From NCBI GenBank assembly GCA_900767585.1, contig CAAFZP010000032.1, positions 1 to 27,457 of the forward strand: a DNA stretch of 27,457 nt, read 5' to 3'. The notes under the pieces are model-generated. The model was not told the DNA's origin and did not search any database. It saw only the letters and a list, made by a program, of their open reading frames with translations. This document shows positions 14,467 to 23,066 of this stretch, piece after piece. The translations under genes and the position numbers were made by a program. The first letter of the stretch is position 1, and each line of letters begins with the position of its first letter. Source of the DNA: Lachnospiraceae bacterium. Its GTDB lineage: Bacteria; Bacillota; Clostridia; Lachnospirales; Lachnospiraceae.

Positions 14467-14754
14467 ATGACGATTACAGACGAAACAATTGATTATGTAG
14501 GTATTCTGGCGAAGCTCGAGCTTTCCGATGAGGAAAAGGAGCAGGCGAAGCAGGATATGTCGAATATGCTGGAATACGTCAGCAAATTAAATGAGCTCGA
14601 CACCGATTCCGTGGAACCGATGAGCCATGCATTTCCGGTCAGCAACGTATTCCGTGAGGATGTTGTGACAAACGGGGATGACAGAGACAATCTTCTGGCA
14701 AACGCACCGGAGCAAAAAGATGGCTGCTATAAAGTGCCGAAGACATTTGACTAA
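14467..14754 (+). CDS. gatC: Asp-tRNA(Asn)/Glu-tRNA(Gln) amidotransferase subunit C
   Basis: A 95-residue GatC, the small subunit that wraps around and stabilises GatA-GatB. It has the usual pattern: an N-terminal helix (VGILAKLELSDEEKEQ), LNELDTDSVEPMSHAF and a C-terminal FREDVV stretch ending in YKVPKTFD, the conserved GatC tail. TAAGGAGGA overlaps the aspS stop and provides the ribosome binding site; the gap to aspS is 12 bases. It is translated together with gatA and gatB in the order typical of clostridia. Confidence 0.96.
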   Translation: MTITDETIDYVGILAKLELSDEEKEQAKQDMSNMLEYVSKLNELDTDSVEPMSHAFPVSNVFREDVVTNGDDRDNLLANAPEQKDGCYKVPKTFD

Positions 14755-14767
14755 GGAGGCGGTATAG

Positions 14768-16261
14768 ATGAGTAAAGATTTAATGAAATTAACCGCCGTT
14801 GAACTCGGCAAGAAAATTAAAGACAAAGAAGTGACCGTCGTAGAGGCAACGAAGGCGTGTCTGGAGCGAATCAAAGCACTCGACGAGACATACAACTGTT
14901 TCGTGACTGTGGACGAGACAGGCGCACTGGCACAGGCGGAAGCGGTTCAGGCAAAGATTGACAGAGGAGAGCTTACCGGACCGCTGGCTGGTGTCCCGGT
15001 TGCCATCAAGGATAACATGTGTATCAATGGCATGCTTACAAGCTGTTCTTCCAAGATTCTGAGTAATTTCGTTCCGACGTATACAGCAACTGCCGTTGAG
15101 AAACTGCAGGAGGCAGGCGCGGTTATTATCGGAAAGACGAACATGGATGAGTTCGCCATGGGAAGTACAACCGAGACTTCTTACTATGGTGTGACAAGAA
15201 ATCCGTGGGATACAGACAAGGTACCGGGCGGTTCTTCCGGTGGTTCTGCAGCAGCCGTTGCAGCAGAGGAAATCCCGTATGCACTTGGTTCCGATACAGG
15301 TGGAAGTATCCGTCAGCCGGCCGCATTTTGCGGTGTGACAGGTATCAAGCCGACATACGGAAGAGTGTCCCGTTATGGTTTGATCGCGTATGGTTCATCC
15401 CTTGATCAGATCGGACCACTTGCCAAGGATGTAACAGACTGTGCAACGATCCTTGAAGCAATCTGTAAGCATGATGACAAGGATTCCACTTCCTATGCAC
15501 AGGCAGAGGATGATTTCACATCTGCATTAGTGGATGATGTAAAGGGTATGAAGATCGGTATTCCAAGAGATTATTTCGCAGAGGGTATCGATGAGGATGT
15601 CAAGACTGCCGTGCTTGCAGCCGCAAAGAAGCTTGAAGAAAAGGGTGCGATCGTGGAAGAGTTCGACCTTGGTATGGTAGAATATGCAATTCCTGCTTAT
15701 TATATCATTGCATCCGCAGAGGCATCTTCAAACTTAGAGCGTTTCGATGGTGTCAAATATGGTTACCGTACCGCAGAGTACCGTGACCTTCACAATATGT
15801 ATAAGAAGACGCGTTCCGAGGGCTTTGGCGCAGAAGTAAAGCGTCGTATCATGCTTGGTTCCTTCGTTCTTAGCTCCGGCTATTATGATGCATACTATGT
15901 AAAGGCTCTTAAAACAAAGGCACTGATCAAGAAAGCCTTTGACGATGCATTTGCGAAATACGATGTGATCTTAGGCCCGGTTGCACCGACGACGGCATTG
16001 AAGATGGGAGAATCCTTAAGTGATCCGATCAAGATGTATCTGGGAGATATTTATACAGTATCTGTAAACCTTGCCGGTCTGCCGGGCATTTCCCTTCCAT
16101 GCGGACAGGATAAGGATGGTATGCCGGTTGGCATGCAGTTGCTCGGACAGACATTTGACGAGAAATCAATCATCCGCGCAGCGTATGCATTTGAATGTAC
16201 AAAGACTTATAAGCGTCCGGATGCTCTTGACACCGTGGAAGCAGAAAGGGGGCTTGCATAA
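14768..16261 (+). CDS. gatA: Asp-tRNA(Asn)/Glu-tRNA(Gln) amidotransferase subunit A
   Basis: A 497-residue amidase-signature glutaminase that frees ammonia from glutamine for the GatB active site. The catalytic triad is visible as the Lys in VPVAIKDN (about residue 79), the cis-Ser in PGGSSGGSAAAVAA and the nucleophile Ser in GSDTGGSIRQPAAFCG (about 175-190). The length is normal. AAGGAGG precedes the ATG; 13 bases separate it from gatC. Its TAA overlaps the gatB ATG by one base, implying translational coupling and equal subunit output. Confidence 0.97.
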   Translation: MSKDLMKLTAVELGKKIKDKEVTVVEATKACLERIKALDETYNCFVTVDETGALAQAEAVQAKIDRGELTGPLAGVPVAIKDNMCINGMLTSCSSKILSNFVPTYTATAVEKLQEAGAVIIGKTNMDEFAMGSTTETSYYGVTRNPWDTDKVPGGSSGGSAAAVAAEEIPYALGSDTGGSIRQPAAFCGVTGIKPTYGRVSRYGLIAYGSSLDQIGPLAKDVTDCATILEAICKHDDKDSTSYAQAEDDFTSALVDDVKGMKIGIPRDYFAEGIDEDVKTAVLAAAKKLEEKGAIVEEFDLGMVEYAIPAYYIIASAEASSNLERFDGVKYGYRTAEYRDLHNMYKKTRSEGFGAEVKRRIMLGSFVLSSGYYDAYYVKALKTKALIKKAFDDAFAKYDVILGPVAPTTALKMGESLSDPIKMYLGDIYTVSVNLAGLPGISLPCGQDKDGMPVGMQLLGQTFDEKSIIRAAYAFECTKTYKRPDALDTVEAERGLA

Positions 16262-17697
16262 TGAGTAAAACATATGAGACAGTCATCGGTCTGGAGGTTC
16301 ACGTAGAGCTTGCTACGAAGACGAAGATTTTCTGTGGATGTTCGACTGCATTTGGCGGTGCACCGAATACACATACTTGTCCGGTTTGTACCGGTATGCC
16401 GGGCTCACTTCCGGTGCTCAATAAGGCGGTAGTCGAGAAGGCGGTTGCGGTTGGTCTTGCAACGAACTGTACGATCACACAGAACTGTAAGTTTGACCGT
16501 AAGAATTACTTCTATCCGGATAACCCGCAGAACTACCAGATTTCGCAGCTCTATTATCCAATCTGCCGAAATGGTAAGGTAGAGATCGAGGTTGACGGGA
16601 ATAAGAAATATGTCCGTATCCATGAGATTCATATGGAGGAGGATGCAGGTAAGCTGGTGCATGATCCGTATACAGACAGCTCGCTGGTGGATTACAATCG
16701 TTCGGGCGTGCCTCTGATCGAGATCGTATCCGAGCCGGATATGCGTTCCGCAGAGGAAGTCATTGCTTACCTTGAGAAATTGAGACTGATCATTCAGTAC
16801 CTTGGTGCGTCGGATTGTAAGCTGAACGAAGGTTCTATGCGTGCCGATGTCAACCTGTCTGTCCGCGAAGTCGGTGCAGAGAAGTTCGGTACAAGAACCG
16901 AGATGAAGAACCTGAACTCCTTCAAGGCGATTGCGAGAGCAATCGAGAACGAGAAGGAGCGTCAGATCGATCTGATCGAATCCGGTGAGAAGGTTATTCA
17001 GGAGACAAGAAGATGGGATGATACAAAGGAATATTCCTATGCAATTCGTTCGAAAGAGGATGCGCAGGATTACCGTTACTTCCCGGATCCGGATCTGGTT
17101 CCGGTTATGATCAGCGATGAATGGATGGAAGAGATCCGCAGCCGTCAGCCGGAGCTGCGCGACGAGAAGCGCATCCGTTATAAGGAAGAGTACGATATTC
17201 CGGATTATGATATTGACATTCTGACAAACTCCAAGAAGCTTGCAGATATCTTCGAGGAGGCGATTGCGCTTGGTGCAGCACCAAAGAAGGTATCGAACTG
17301 GCTGATGGTTGAGACGATGCGTCTGATGAAGGAAGCATCCATCGATGCCGATGACTTAAAATTCTCAGCAAAGAACCTTGCAGCTATCATCAAGATGGTC
17401 GATGACAAAGTCATCAATGGTACGGTTGCAAAGGAAGTGTTCGAGAAGGTATTTGCAGAGGATATCGATCCGGAAGCTTATGTCGAGGAACACGGCCTGA
17501 AGACTGTCAATGATGAGGGCGCGCTTCGTACTGTCATCTTAGAGGTCATCGAGAAGAATCCGAAGTCTGTCGCAGATTTCAAGGGCGGTAAGGAGAAAGC
17601 AATCGGTGCACTTGTCGGACAGACGATGAAGGCAATGCAGGGGAAGGCGGATCCATCCGAGGTTAACCGTATTCTGCGCGAAGAATTAAGTAAATAA
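16261..17697 (+). CDS. gatB: Asp-tRNA(Asn)/Glu-tRNA(Gln) amidotransferase subunit B
   Basis: A 478-residue GatB, the kinase/transamidase subunit that activates the side-chain carboxylate of the mischarged tRNA with ATP and amidates it. It begins with GLEVHVELATKTKIFCGC (10-27), and the zinc-site cysteines lie in FCGCS and TCPVC. The catalytic cradle is followed by a helical and YqeY-like tail (about 330-478) that binds tRNA. The start overlaps the gatA stop. It is the last gene of the operon, followed by a strong terminator. Confidence 0.97.
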   Translation: MSKTYETVIGLEVHVELATKTKIFCGCSTAFGGAPNTHTCPVCTGMPGSLPVLNKAVVEKAVAVGLATNCTITQNCKFDRKNYFYPDNPQNYQISQLYYPICRNGKVEIEVDGNKKYVRIHEIHMEEDAGKLVHDPYTDSSLVDYNRSGVPLIEIVSEPDMRSAEEVIAYLEKLRLIIQYLGASDCKLNEGSMRADVNLSVREVGAEKFGTRTEMKNLNSFKAIARAIENEKERQIDLIESGEKVIQETRRWDDTKEYSYAIRSKEDAQDYRYFPDPDLVPVMISDEWMEEIRSRQPELRDEKRIRYKEEYDIPDYDIDILTNSKKLADIFEEAIALGAAPKKVSNWLMVETMRLMKEASIDADDLKFSAKNLAAIIKMVDDKVINGTVAKEVFEKVFAEDIDPEAYVEEHGLKTVNDEGALRTVILEVIEKNPKSVADFKGGKEKAIGALVGQTMKAMQGKADPSEVNRILREELSK

Positions 17698-17737
17698 TTT
17701 TGGCTTGCCGGTTTGTTGTACGGACGAACCCCGGGCT

Positions 17738-17796
17738 GTAAAAAAGTCCACCTCAAAAAATTCACGTTACAATTTTTGTGAGGTGGACTTTTTACA
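17738..17796. terminator. Bidirectional terminator after gatB
   Basis: GTAAAAAAGTCCACCTCA pairs with TGAGGTGGACTTTTTAC; the stem extends inward through an A/T tract around a loop of about 10 bases. Poly-T lies on the right arm and poly-A on the left, so it can act in both directions. It ends the aspS-gatCAB operon. Confidence 0.9.
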
Positions 17797-17816
17797 AGGT
17801 AAGCACTACGGAGAAG

Positions 17817-17842
17817 TAATATCTATATTTGAATAGATATTA
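17817..17842. promoter_or_regulatory. Perfect 10-bp palindrome upstream of the giant inverted repeat
   Basis: TAATATCTAT and ATAGATATTA are perfect inverted arms separated by 6 bases. It resembles a dimeric regulator operator. No matching regulator can be assigned, though the nearest downstream gene encodes a MerR-type protein. Confidence 0.45.
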
Positions 17843-17866
17843 TTCGTTTAGTTTAGTCTGTAATTA

Positions 17867-18132
17867 GGAGGCAAATATTTTGTATATGTATATCTGCGCC
17901 ATATTTTGAAATATAAATATGTTTGTAACTTAGAAGTACTTGATGTTCTGTGAGTATACAGCAATGTTTGAACACGATGTTCAAACAAGCCGCCGCTGAG
18001 CCATGGACGGCGAATCGGCGGCGGTTGCGTTCGATATCATTATGTGAATCAGAACATCTAGAACTTCTTAGTTACAATACATCTGATATTTCAAAATATG
18101 GCGTGGATATATTTAACAAAATATTTACCTCC
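17867..18132. repeat. 266-bp giant inverted repeat with two hairpins in its loop
   Basis: The left arm (17867-17950) and right arm (18050-18132) are about 80% complementary over 83-84 bases, beginning GGAGGYAAATATTTTGT and including a perfect 18-base block CGCCATATTTTGAAATAT. The 99-base centre holds a 9-bp hairpin (GTTTGAACA at 17966-17974, TGTTCAAAC at 17978-17986) and a GC-rich one (GCCGCCG at 17989-17995, CGGCGGC at 18016-18022). No target-site duplication is visible. It could be a MITE-like element or a large structured leader of the MerR-methyltransferase gene, whose start lies 32 bases downstream. Apart from the terminator and palindrome, the 467-bp gap holds nothing else I can see. 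Confidence 0.85.
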
Positions 18133-18164
18133 GGATTCTCTTGATAAGTAAAAGGAAGAAAATC

Positions 18165-19397
18165 ATGAAAAAAGAAGGATATTACTCGACAGGCGAGTTT
18201 ATGAAACAAGCGAATATTACGAAGAAAACCGTCCGCTACTACGATGAGAAGAACATCCTGAAGCCATCCTTTGTCAGTGATTCCGGCGCGCGTTACTATA
18301 CGGAGAAGGATCTCGCGAAGCTCCAGCAGATACTCCTGCTCAAATATCTCGGATTCTCGTTGGGCGATATCAAGGAGATGCAGGTGGACGATGCAGACAA
18401 GCATTTTATCGTCAACTCCCTGAACATCCAGCAGAAGCTGGTGGAAGACCGTATCGAGCAGCTGCAATTAGTGAAAACGACGATCAAGGAAGCAACGGAT
18501 GACCTGCAGGCAGACCGGGAAGTGGACTGGACGAAGCTGTTTGAACTGATTCAGGTGGCAGATTTGGAGAGCATCCTGAAGAAACAGTACAAGGACGCCT
18601 CGAATATCATGGCGCGGATCAACCTGCACAAGCAGTATTCGGTCAACAAACAGGGCTGGTTCCCGTGGATCTACGAACAGATGCAGGTGAAACCGGGGCA
18701 GAAGATTCTGGAACTCGGCTGTGGTGCCGGAGATCTCTGGGTGGAAAATGCAGAGAAACTTCCGGCGGATATTTCAATTACAGTGACAGATATTTCCGAT
18801 GGGATGCTGCGCGATGCAAGGCGGGAAATCGGCAGGGAGGATGCGGTGTTTTCGTATGCGATCTGCGATTGCGAGGCGATTCCGTTTGCAGACGAAACAT
18901 TTGATCTGGTCGTTGCGAACCATGTGCTTTTTTACTGTGATGATATCGACCGGGCATGTCGGGAGATCCGACGCGTGTTGAAACCGGGAGGCATGCTTAT
19001 TGCGGGCACGTATGGCTCGGCACATATGAAAGAAATCAGCCGGTTAGTCATGGAATTTGATGACCGGATCGTGCTTGCGGCGGAGAATCTGTACGACCGG
19101 TTTGGCAAGGAAAATGGAACGGATATTCTTCAACGGGTATTTGAACAGGTAGAGTGGCGGCAGTATGAGGACGCGATTGAAATCGACGATGCGGAACCGC
19201 TGATTTCCTATGTCCTGTCGTGCCACGGGAATCAGAATCAGTATATTGCGCATAAATACAGGGAATTCCGGGCATTTATGAAGAAAAAAACAGCCGGAGG
19301 TTTTCGTATTACGAAGGATGCCGGAATCTTTTTTTGCAAAAAAATAAAAAAAGTACTTGACTATGCCCCAGGGGCACCCTGTATAATAGATATATAA
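18165..19397 (+). CDS. MerR-type regulator fused to a SAM-dependent methyltransferase
   Basis: A 410-residue fusion. Residues 6-75 are a MerR winged helix-turn-helix (YYSTGEFMKQANITKKTVRYYDEKNIL, ARYYTEKDL), followed by a coiled dimerisation helix (about 80-118). Residues of about 160-395 form a class I methyltransferase: motif I ILELGCGAGD (181-190), acidic VTDISDG (207-213), CEAIPFADETFDLVVANHVLFY (236-257) and VLKPGGMLIAGTYG (271-284). The normal end of the enzyme is probably near FFCKK (389-393); the last 17 residues are encoded across a promoter and look incidental. A TTG at 18141 is in frame, but AAAGGAAG places the start at 18165. The fusion suggests ligand-gated control where the enzyme domain binds or modifies the effector. 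Substrate unknown. Confidence 0.88.
   Translation: MKKEGYYSTGEFMKQANITKKTVRYYDEKNILKPSFVSDSGARYYTEKDLAKLQQILLLKYLGFSLGDIKEMQVDDADKHFIVNSLNIQQKLVEDRIEQLQLVKTTIKEATDDLQADREVDWTKLFELIQVADLESILKKQYKDASNIMARINLHKQYSVNKQGWFPWIYEQMQVKPGQKILELGCGAGDLWVENAEKLPADISITVTDISDGMLRDARREIGREDAVFSYAICDCEAIPFADETFDLVVANHVLFYCDDIDRACREIRRVLKPGGMLIAGTYGSAHMKEISRLVMEFDDRIVLAAENLYDRFGKENGTDILQRVFEQVEWRQYEDAIEIDDAEPLISYVLSCHGNQNQYIAHKYREFRAFMKKKTAGGFRITKDAGIFFCKKIKKVLDYAPGAPCIIDI
19357..19387 (+). promoter_or_regulatory. MerR-type promoter with 19-bp spacer and centred dyad
   Basis: TTGACT (19357-19362) and TATAAT (19382-19387) are separated by 19 bp instead of 17. The spacer carries the perfect dyad TGCCCC-A-GGGGCA (19364-19376). 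A stretched spacer with an operator inside it is the hallmark of MerR-activated promoters. It lies in the last codons of the MerR-methyltransferase gene and points at rfbB, about 100 bases downstream. Confidence 0.65.
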
Positions 19398-19490
19398 CAA
19401 ACACATATTCGATTATACCGGATTGTGTTTCGACTTAAGAGCACGAGACAAAAACAAGAAAATAAAGGAATGATTTAAGGAGGTAGAAAA

Positions 19491-20576
19491 GTGAGAACGT
19501 ATTTAGTAACAGGAGGTGCCGGATTTATCGGTTCCAATTACATCCATTATATGTTTAAGAAGTATGATAATGAAATCCGTATCATCAATGTGGATGTACT
19601 GACGTATGCAGGAAATCTGGAGAATTTGAAAGACATTGAGAACCGCGAGAATTATACATTTGTGAAGGCGGATATCTGTGACAAGGAAGCAATCTCAAAG
19701 ATTTTTGCAGAGAATGATATCGACCGTGTGGTACATTTCGCAGCGGAGTCGCATGTAGACAGAAGTATCAAGCATCCGGAAGTATTTGTACAGACGAATG
19801 TACTTGGTACAGCCGTTATGCTGAACTGTGCGAAGGCTGCATGGGAGCTGCCGGATGGCACATTTAAGGAAGGCAAGAAGTTCCTGCATGTATCGACCGA
19901 TGAGGTGTATGGTTCTCTTCCGGATGATGAAAATGCATTCTTCTATGAGACATCTCCATATCAGCCACACAGCCCATATTCTGCAAGTAAGGCAAGCTCG
20001 GATATGCTTGTAAAGGCATATATGGACACTTATAAGTTCCCTGCAAATATCACGAACTGCAGTAACAATTATGGACCTTACCAGTTCCCGGAGAAGCTGA
20101 TTCCTCTGATTATCAACAATGCATTGCAGGGCAAGAAGCTTCCGGTTTACGGCGATGGTAAGAATGTACGTGACTGGCTGTTTGTTGAGGATCATGCGAA
20201 GGCAATCGATATGGTTCAGGAGCAGGGTCGTCTGTTCGAGACATACAATGTCGGCGGACATAATGAGAAGCAGAATATCGAGATCATCAATATTATCATT
20301 GATACATTGCAGGAGATGCTTCCGGCGGATGATCCGAGACGGGCACTTGTATCCAAGGATTTGATCACGTATGTGGAAGATCGTAAGGGACATGACAGAA
20401 GATATGCAATTGCACCGGACAAGATCAAGGCAGAGATCGGCTGGTATCCGGAGACAGATTTCGCAACAGGAATCAAGAAGACAATCGCATGGTTCTTCGA
20501 GCATGAGGATTGGATGAAGAACGTGACGAACGGCGATTATCAGAAGTATTATGAGGACATGTACGCAAATAAATAA
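19491..20576 (+). CDS. rfbB: dTDP-glucose 4,6-dehydratase
   Basis: A 361-residue extended short-chain dehydrogenase (RmlB) that converts dTDP-glucose to dTDP-4-keto-6-deoxyglucose, the second step of dTDP-L-rhamnose synthesis. The NAD-binding TGGAGFIGSNY (7-17), a HFAAESHVDRS stretch, STDEVYG with the active-site Asp-Glu pair, YSASKASSD with the catalytic Tyr and Lys, and NNYGPYQFPEKLIPL are all present. It starts with GTG, supported by AAGGAGG at 19478-19484. The rfbA gene follows after 40 bases. RmlC and RmlD genes are not in the window. The upstream promoter is of MerR type. Confidence 0.96.
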   Translation: MRTYLVTGGAGFIGSNYIHYMFKKYDNEIRIINVDVLTYAGNLENLKDIENRENYTFVKADICDKEAISKIFAENDIDRVVHFAAESHVDRSIKHPEVFVQTNVLGTAVMLNCAKAAWELPDGTFKEGKKFLHVSTDEVYGSLPDDENAFFYETSPYQPHSPYSASKASSDMLVKAYMDTYKFPANITNCSNNYGPYQFPEKLIPLIINNALQGKKLPVYGDGKNVRDWLFVEDHAKAIDMVQEQGRLFETYNVGGHNEKQNIEIINIIIDTLQEMLPADDPRRALVSKDLITYVEDRKGHDRRYAIAPDKIKAEIGWYPETDFATGIKKTIAWFFEHEDWMKNVTNGDYQKYYEDMYANK

Positions 20577-20616
20577 GACGTGCGAAATCAGATATGATCC
20601 ATGAAAGGAGATTTCT

Positions 20617-21486
20617 ATGAAAGGTATTATTTTAGCGGGCGGTTCCGGCACGAGATTATACCCGCTTACCAAGGCGGTATCGAAGCAGATCATGCCGGTG
20701 TATGACAAACCGATGATTTATTATCCATTGTCAACACTGATGCTGGCTGGTATCCGGGAAGTTCTGATTATCTCGACACCGCGAGACCTGCCGGTGTTTG
20801 AGGAGCTTTTTGGAACAGGGGAACAGCTCGGAATGCAGTTTACGTATGCGGTGCAGGAACAGCCGAGAGGACTTGCGGATGCATTTATTATCGGAGCGGA
20901 CTTTATTGGCTCTGATAGTGTGGCACTTGTATTGGGAGATAACATCTTCTATGGACAGAGCTTTTCAAAAGTTTTGAAGCATGCGGCAGAACGGGAAACG
21001 GGTGCAACGATTTTTGGCTATTATGTAAAGGATCCGAGAGAGTATGGCGTTGTAGAATTTGACGAGAATGGCAAGGCAATCTCCATCGAGGAAAAACCGG
21101 AGCATCCAAAGTCAAACTATGCAGTGCCGGGACTGTATTTCTATGATAACCGTGTCGTTGAGATAGCAAAGAATGTGAAGCCTTCTGCCCGAGGGGAGAT
21201 TGAGATCACTTCCATCAACAATGAGTACCTGCGGATGGGTGAGTTGATGGTAGAGACGCTGGGACGAGGATTCGCATGGCTGGATACCGGTAATCATGAT
21301 ATGCTGCTTGATGCAGCGGATTTCGTAGCGGCATTCCAGAAGCGGCAGGGTATGTATATCTCCTGTATTGAGGAGATTGCGTATAGACGCGGATTTATTA
21401 CGCGTGATCAGCTGTTGAAGCTGGCGGAACCACTGATGAAGACTGCATATGGTCAGTATCTTGTGGATGTAGCAAATGGACTGTAG
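20617..21486 (+). CDS. rfbA: Glucose-1-phosphate thymidylyltransferase
   Basis: A 289-residue RmlA that makes dTDP-glucose from glucose 1-phosphate and dTTP, the first step of the dTDP-rhamnose route. The nucleotidyltransferase signature GGSGTRLYPLT (8-18) and KQIMPVYDKPMIYYPLSTLM are at the N-terminus; LVLGDNIFYG (107-116), EEKPEHPKSNYAVPGLYFYD and AWLDTGNHDMLLDA follow as in known enzymes. Length is standard. An AAAGGAGA site precedes the ATG. It is probably cotranscribed with rfbB and perhaps the downstream ChW-repeat gene. Confidence 0.96.
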   Translation: MKGIILAGGSGTRLYPLTKAVSKQIMPVYDKPMIYYPLSTLMLAGIREVLIISTPRDLPVFEELFGTGEQLGMQFTYAVQEQPRGLADAFIIGADFIGSDSVALVLGDNIFYGQSFSKVLKHAAERETGATIFGYYVKDPREYGVVEFDENGKAISIEEKPEHPKSNYAVPGLYFYDNRVVEIAKNVKPSARGEIEITSINNEYLRMGELMVETLGRGFAWLDTGNHDMLLDAADFVAAFQKRQGMYISCIEEIAYRRGFITRDQLLKLAEPLMKTAYGQYLVDVANGL

Positions 21487-21532
21487 GCGCATGTGCAACC
21501 GCATGTGAGCTTTTAGAAAAGAGGGTGCGTAT

Positions 21533-22957
21533 ATGGAGAGACATATATGGAAGAAGCTTCAGGCATGGCTGTTGGCGATTGTGATGTTCGTATCGGTATT
21601 TACAGGTATGGGAACCACACCAAAGGTATCTGCCGCAGAGAAGACAAAGATGGGTGTTACTTATGCGGTACATATCCAGACATATGGAGATAGTCAGGGC
21701 TGGGTGAACGACGGAACGATGGCAGGAACCATGTATCAGGCAAAACGCCTAGAAGAAATCCGGATTAAACTTACCGGAAATGAATACAGTGGCAAAATCC
21801 AATACAAAACGCATATCCAGACCTACGGCTGGCAGAACTGGTCGTATGATGGGGAGCCAAGCGGAAGCCGTGGACAGGCAAAACGACTTGAGGGTATCGA
21901 GATTCTGCTTACCGGGGAAGTTGCAAAACATTATGATGTGATGTACCGGGTATATTGTCAGACATATGGCTGGATGCCATGGGTGAAGAATGGCGTGATG
22001 TCTGGAACGAGCGGACAGGCAAAACGACTCGAAGGCATCGAAATCAAGCTGGTGCCAAAGACAGAGATTACAGAGATGGGTGTGCAGTACCGGACACATT
22101 GTCAGACATATGGATGGCTGAAATGGGAAAAAGACGGAGCTTCCAGTGGAACAACCGGACAGGGCAAGCGTCTCGAAGCAATCGAGATTAATCTGACAGG
22201 AAATATGCTCAGTGGAAGCATCAATTACAGAACCCATGTGCAGACGTATGGATGGGAGAAATCGATGGTTTCCAATGGTGCACTGTCTGGAACAAGTGGA
22301 CAGGCAAAACGTCTCGAAGCGATCGAGATTGAACTCGAAGGCCAGATTACAAATTACTATGATGTATATTACCGTGTGCATGCGCAGTCTTACGGCTGGC
22401 TTGGCTGGGCGAAAAATGGTGAGACAGCCGGAACAAGCGGCATGGGAAAACGATTAGAAGCAATCCAGATTAAACTTGTACCTTGGTGGCAGACACCAAA
22501 AGAATATAATGATGGAAAAGATGCATATATAAAAGGTACACCGCAAGTGACAGTTCCAAACAACCAATCCGGAGCTTCCAATCAGGCACAGGAAGTACTT
22601 GCACTTGTGAATCAGCAGCGGCGCGCAAATGGAGTGGGAGAACTTCAGCTTGATCCGACACTGACACAGGCGGCAAATATTCGAGCAAAAGAACTTGTGA
22701 CGAAATTTTCTCATACCAGACCGGATGGAAGCTCGTGCTTTACTGTTTTAAATCAAGTTGGATATCGGTATGGAATGGTTGGAGAAAATATTGCAGCTGG
22801 CTATACGAATGCATCAGCAGTTATGACAGGATGGATGAATTCGACCGGACATAGAAAGAATATCTTAAATAGTGAATATAAACGCATCGGAATCGGATAT
22901 TATTATGATCCGAATTCAGAGTATGGATATCACTGGGTTCAGCTTTTCTCAGATTGA
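21533..22957 (+). CDS. Secreted ChW-repeat protein with C-terminal CAP domain
   Basis: A 474-residue exported protein. A signal peptide spans about 1-35 (KKLQAWLLAIVMFVSVF then VSAAE). Six ChW (clostridial hydrophobic, conserved Gly-Trp) repeats follow at about 41-80, 88-126, 136-173, 184-221, 230-268 and 278-315, each with a QTYGW-like core, SGTSGQ and KRLEAIEI. A linker leads to a CAP/SCP domain (about 354-472) with LVNQQRRANG, FSHTRPDG, GENIAAGY and TGHRKNIL. ChW repeats are thought to mediate surface or macromolecular interactions; bacterial CAP proteins have poorly known roles. The first repeat has an insertion (YGDSQGW) and the fifth an altered core (YGWEKSM). It starts 46 bases after rfbA behind a modest AGAGGG ribosome binding site. 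Confidence 0.93.
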   Translation: MERHIWKKLQAWLLAIVMFVSVFTGMGTTPKVSAAEKTKMGVTYAVHIQTYGDSQGWVNDGTMAGTMYQAKRLEEIRIKLTGNEYSGKIQYKTHIQTYGWQNWSYDGEPSGSRGQAKRLEGIEILLTGEVAKHYDVMYRVYCQTYGWMPWVKNGVMSGTSGQAKRLEGIEIKLVPKTEITEMGVQYRTHCQTYGWLKWEKDGASSGTTGQGKRLEAIEINLTGNMLSGSINYRTHVQTYGWEKSMVSNGALSGTSGQAKRLEAIEIELEGQITNYYDVYYRVHAQSYGWLGWAKNGETAGTSGMGKRLEAIQIKLVPWWQTPKEYNDGKDAYIKGTPQVTVPNNQSGASNQAQEVLALVNQQRRANGVGELQLDPTLTQAANIRAKELVTKFSHTRPDGSSCFTVLNQVGYRYGMVGENIAAGYTNASAVMTGWMNSTGHRKNILNSEYKRIGIGYYYDPNSEYGYHWVQLFSD

Positions 22958-22970
22958 TACATATCCTACA

Positions 22971-23019
22971 AAAAAACGTTGTGCAGCAGATCAGAGGAAT
23001 CTGTTGCACAACGTTTTTT
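22971..23019. terminator. Bidirectional terminator between converging genes
   Basis: AAAAAACGTTGTGCA (22971-22985) and TGCACAACGTTTTTT (23005-23019) are perfect 15-bp inverted arms with an inner GAT/ATC pair. T-tracts on both strands let it end both the ChW-CAP gene and the minus-strand pyrophosphorylase gene. Confidence 0.92.
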
Positions 23020-23066
23020 GTTATATTGCTATTACAAATAGTATAGAAACCATAGGAGGATACCAG

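Noticed and set aside
17867..18132. Insertion sequence with transposase
   Set aside because: The space between the arms is only 99 bases, with no open frame of transposase size and no target duplication seen.
19695..20708. 337-codon minus-strand frame opposite rfbB and rfbA
   Set aside because: It is antisense to two clear genes, has no known-family motifs, and is His/Cys/Ile-rich as expected for a shadow frame.
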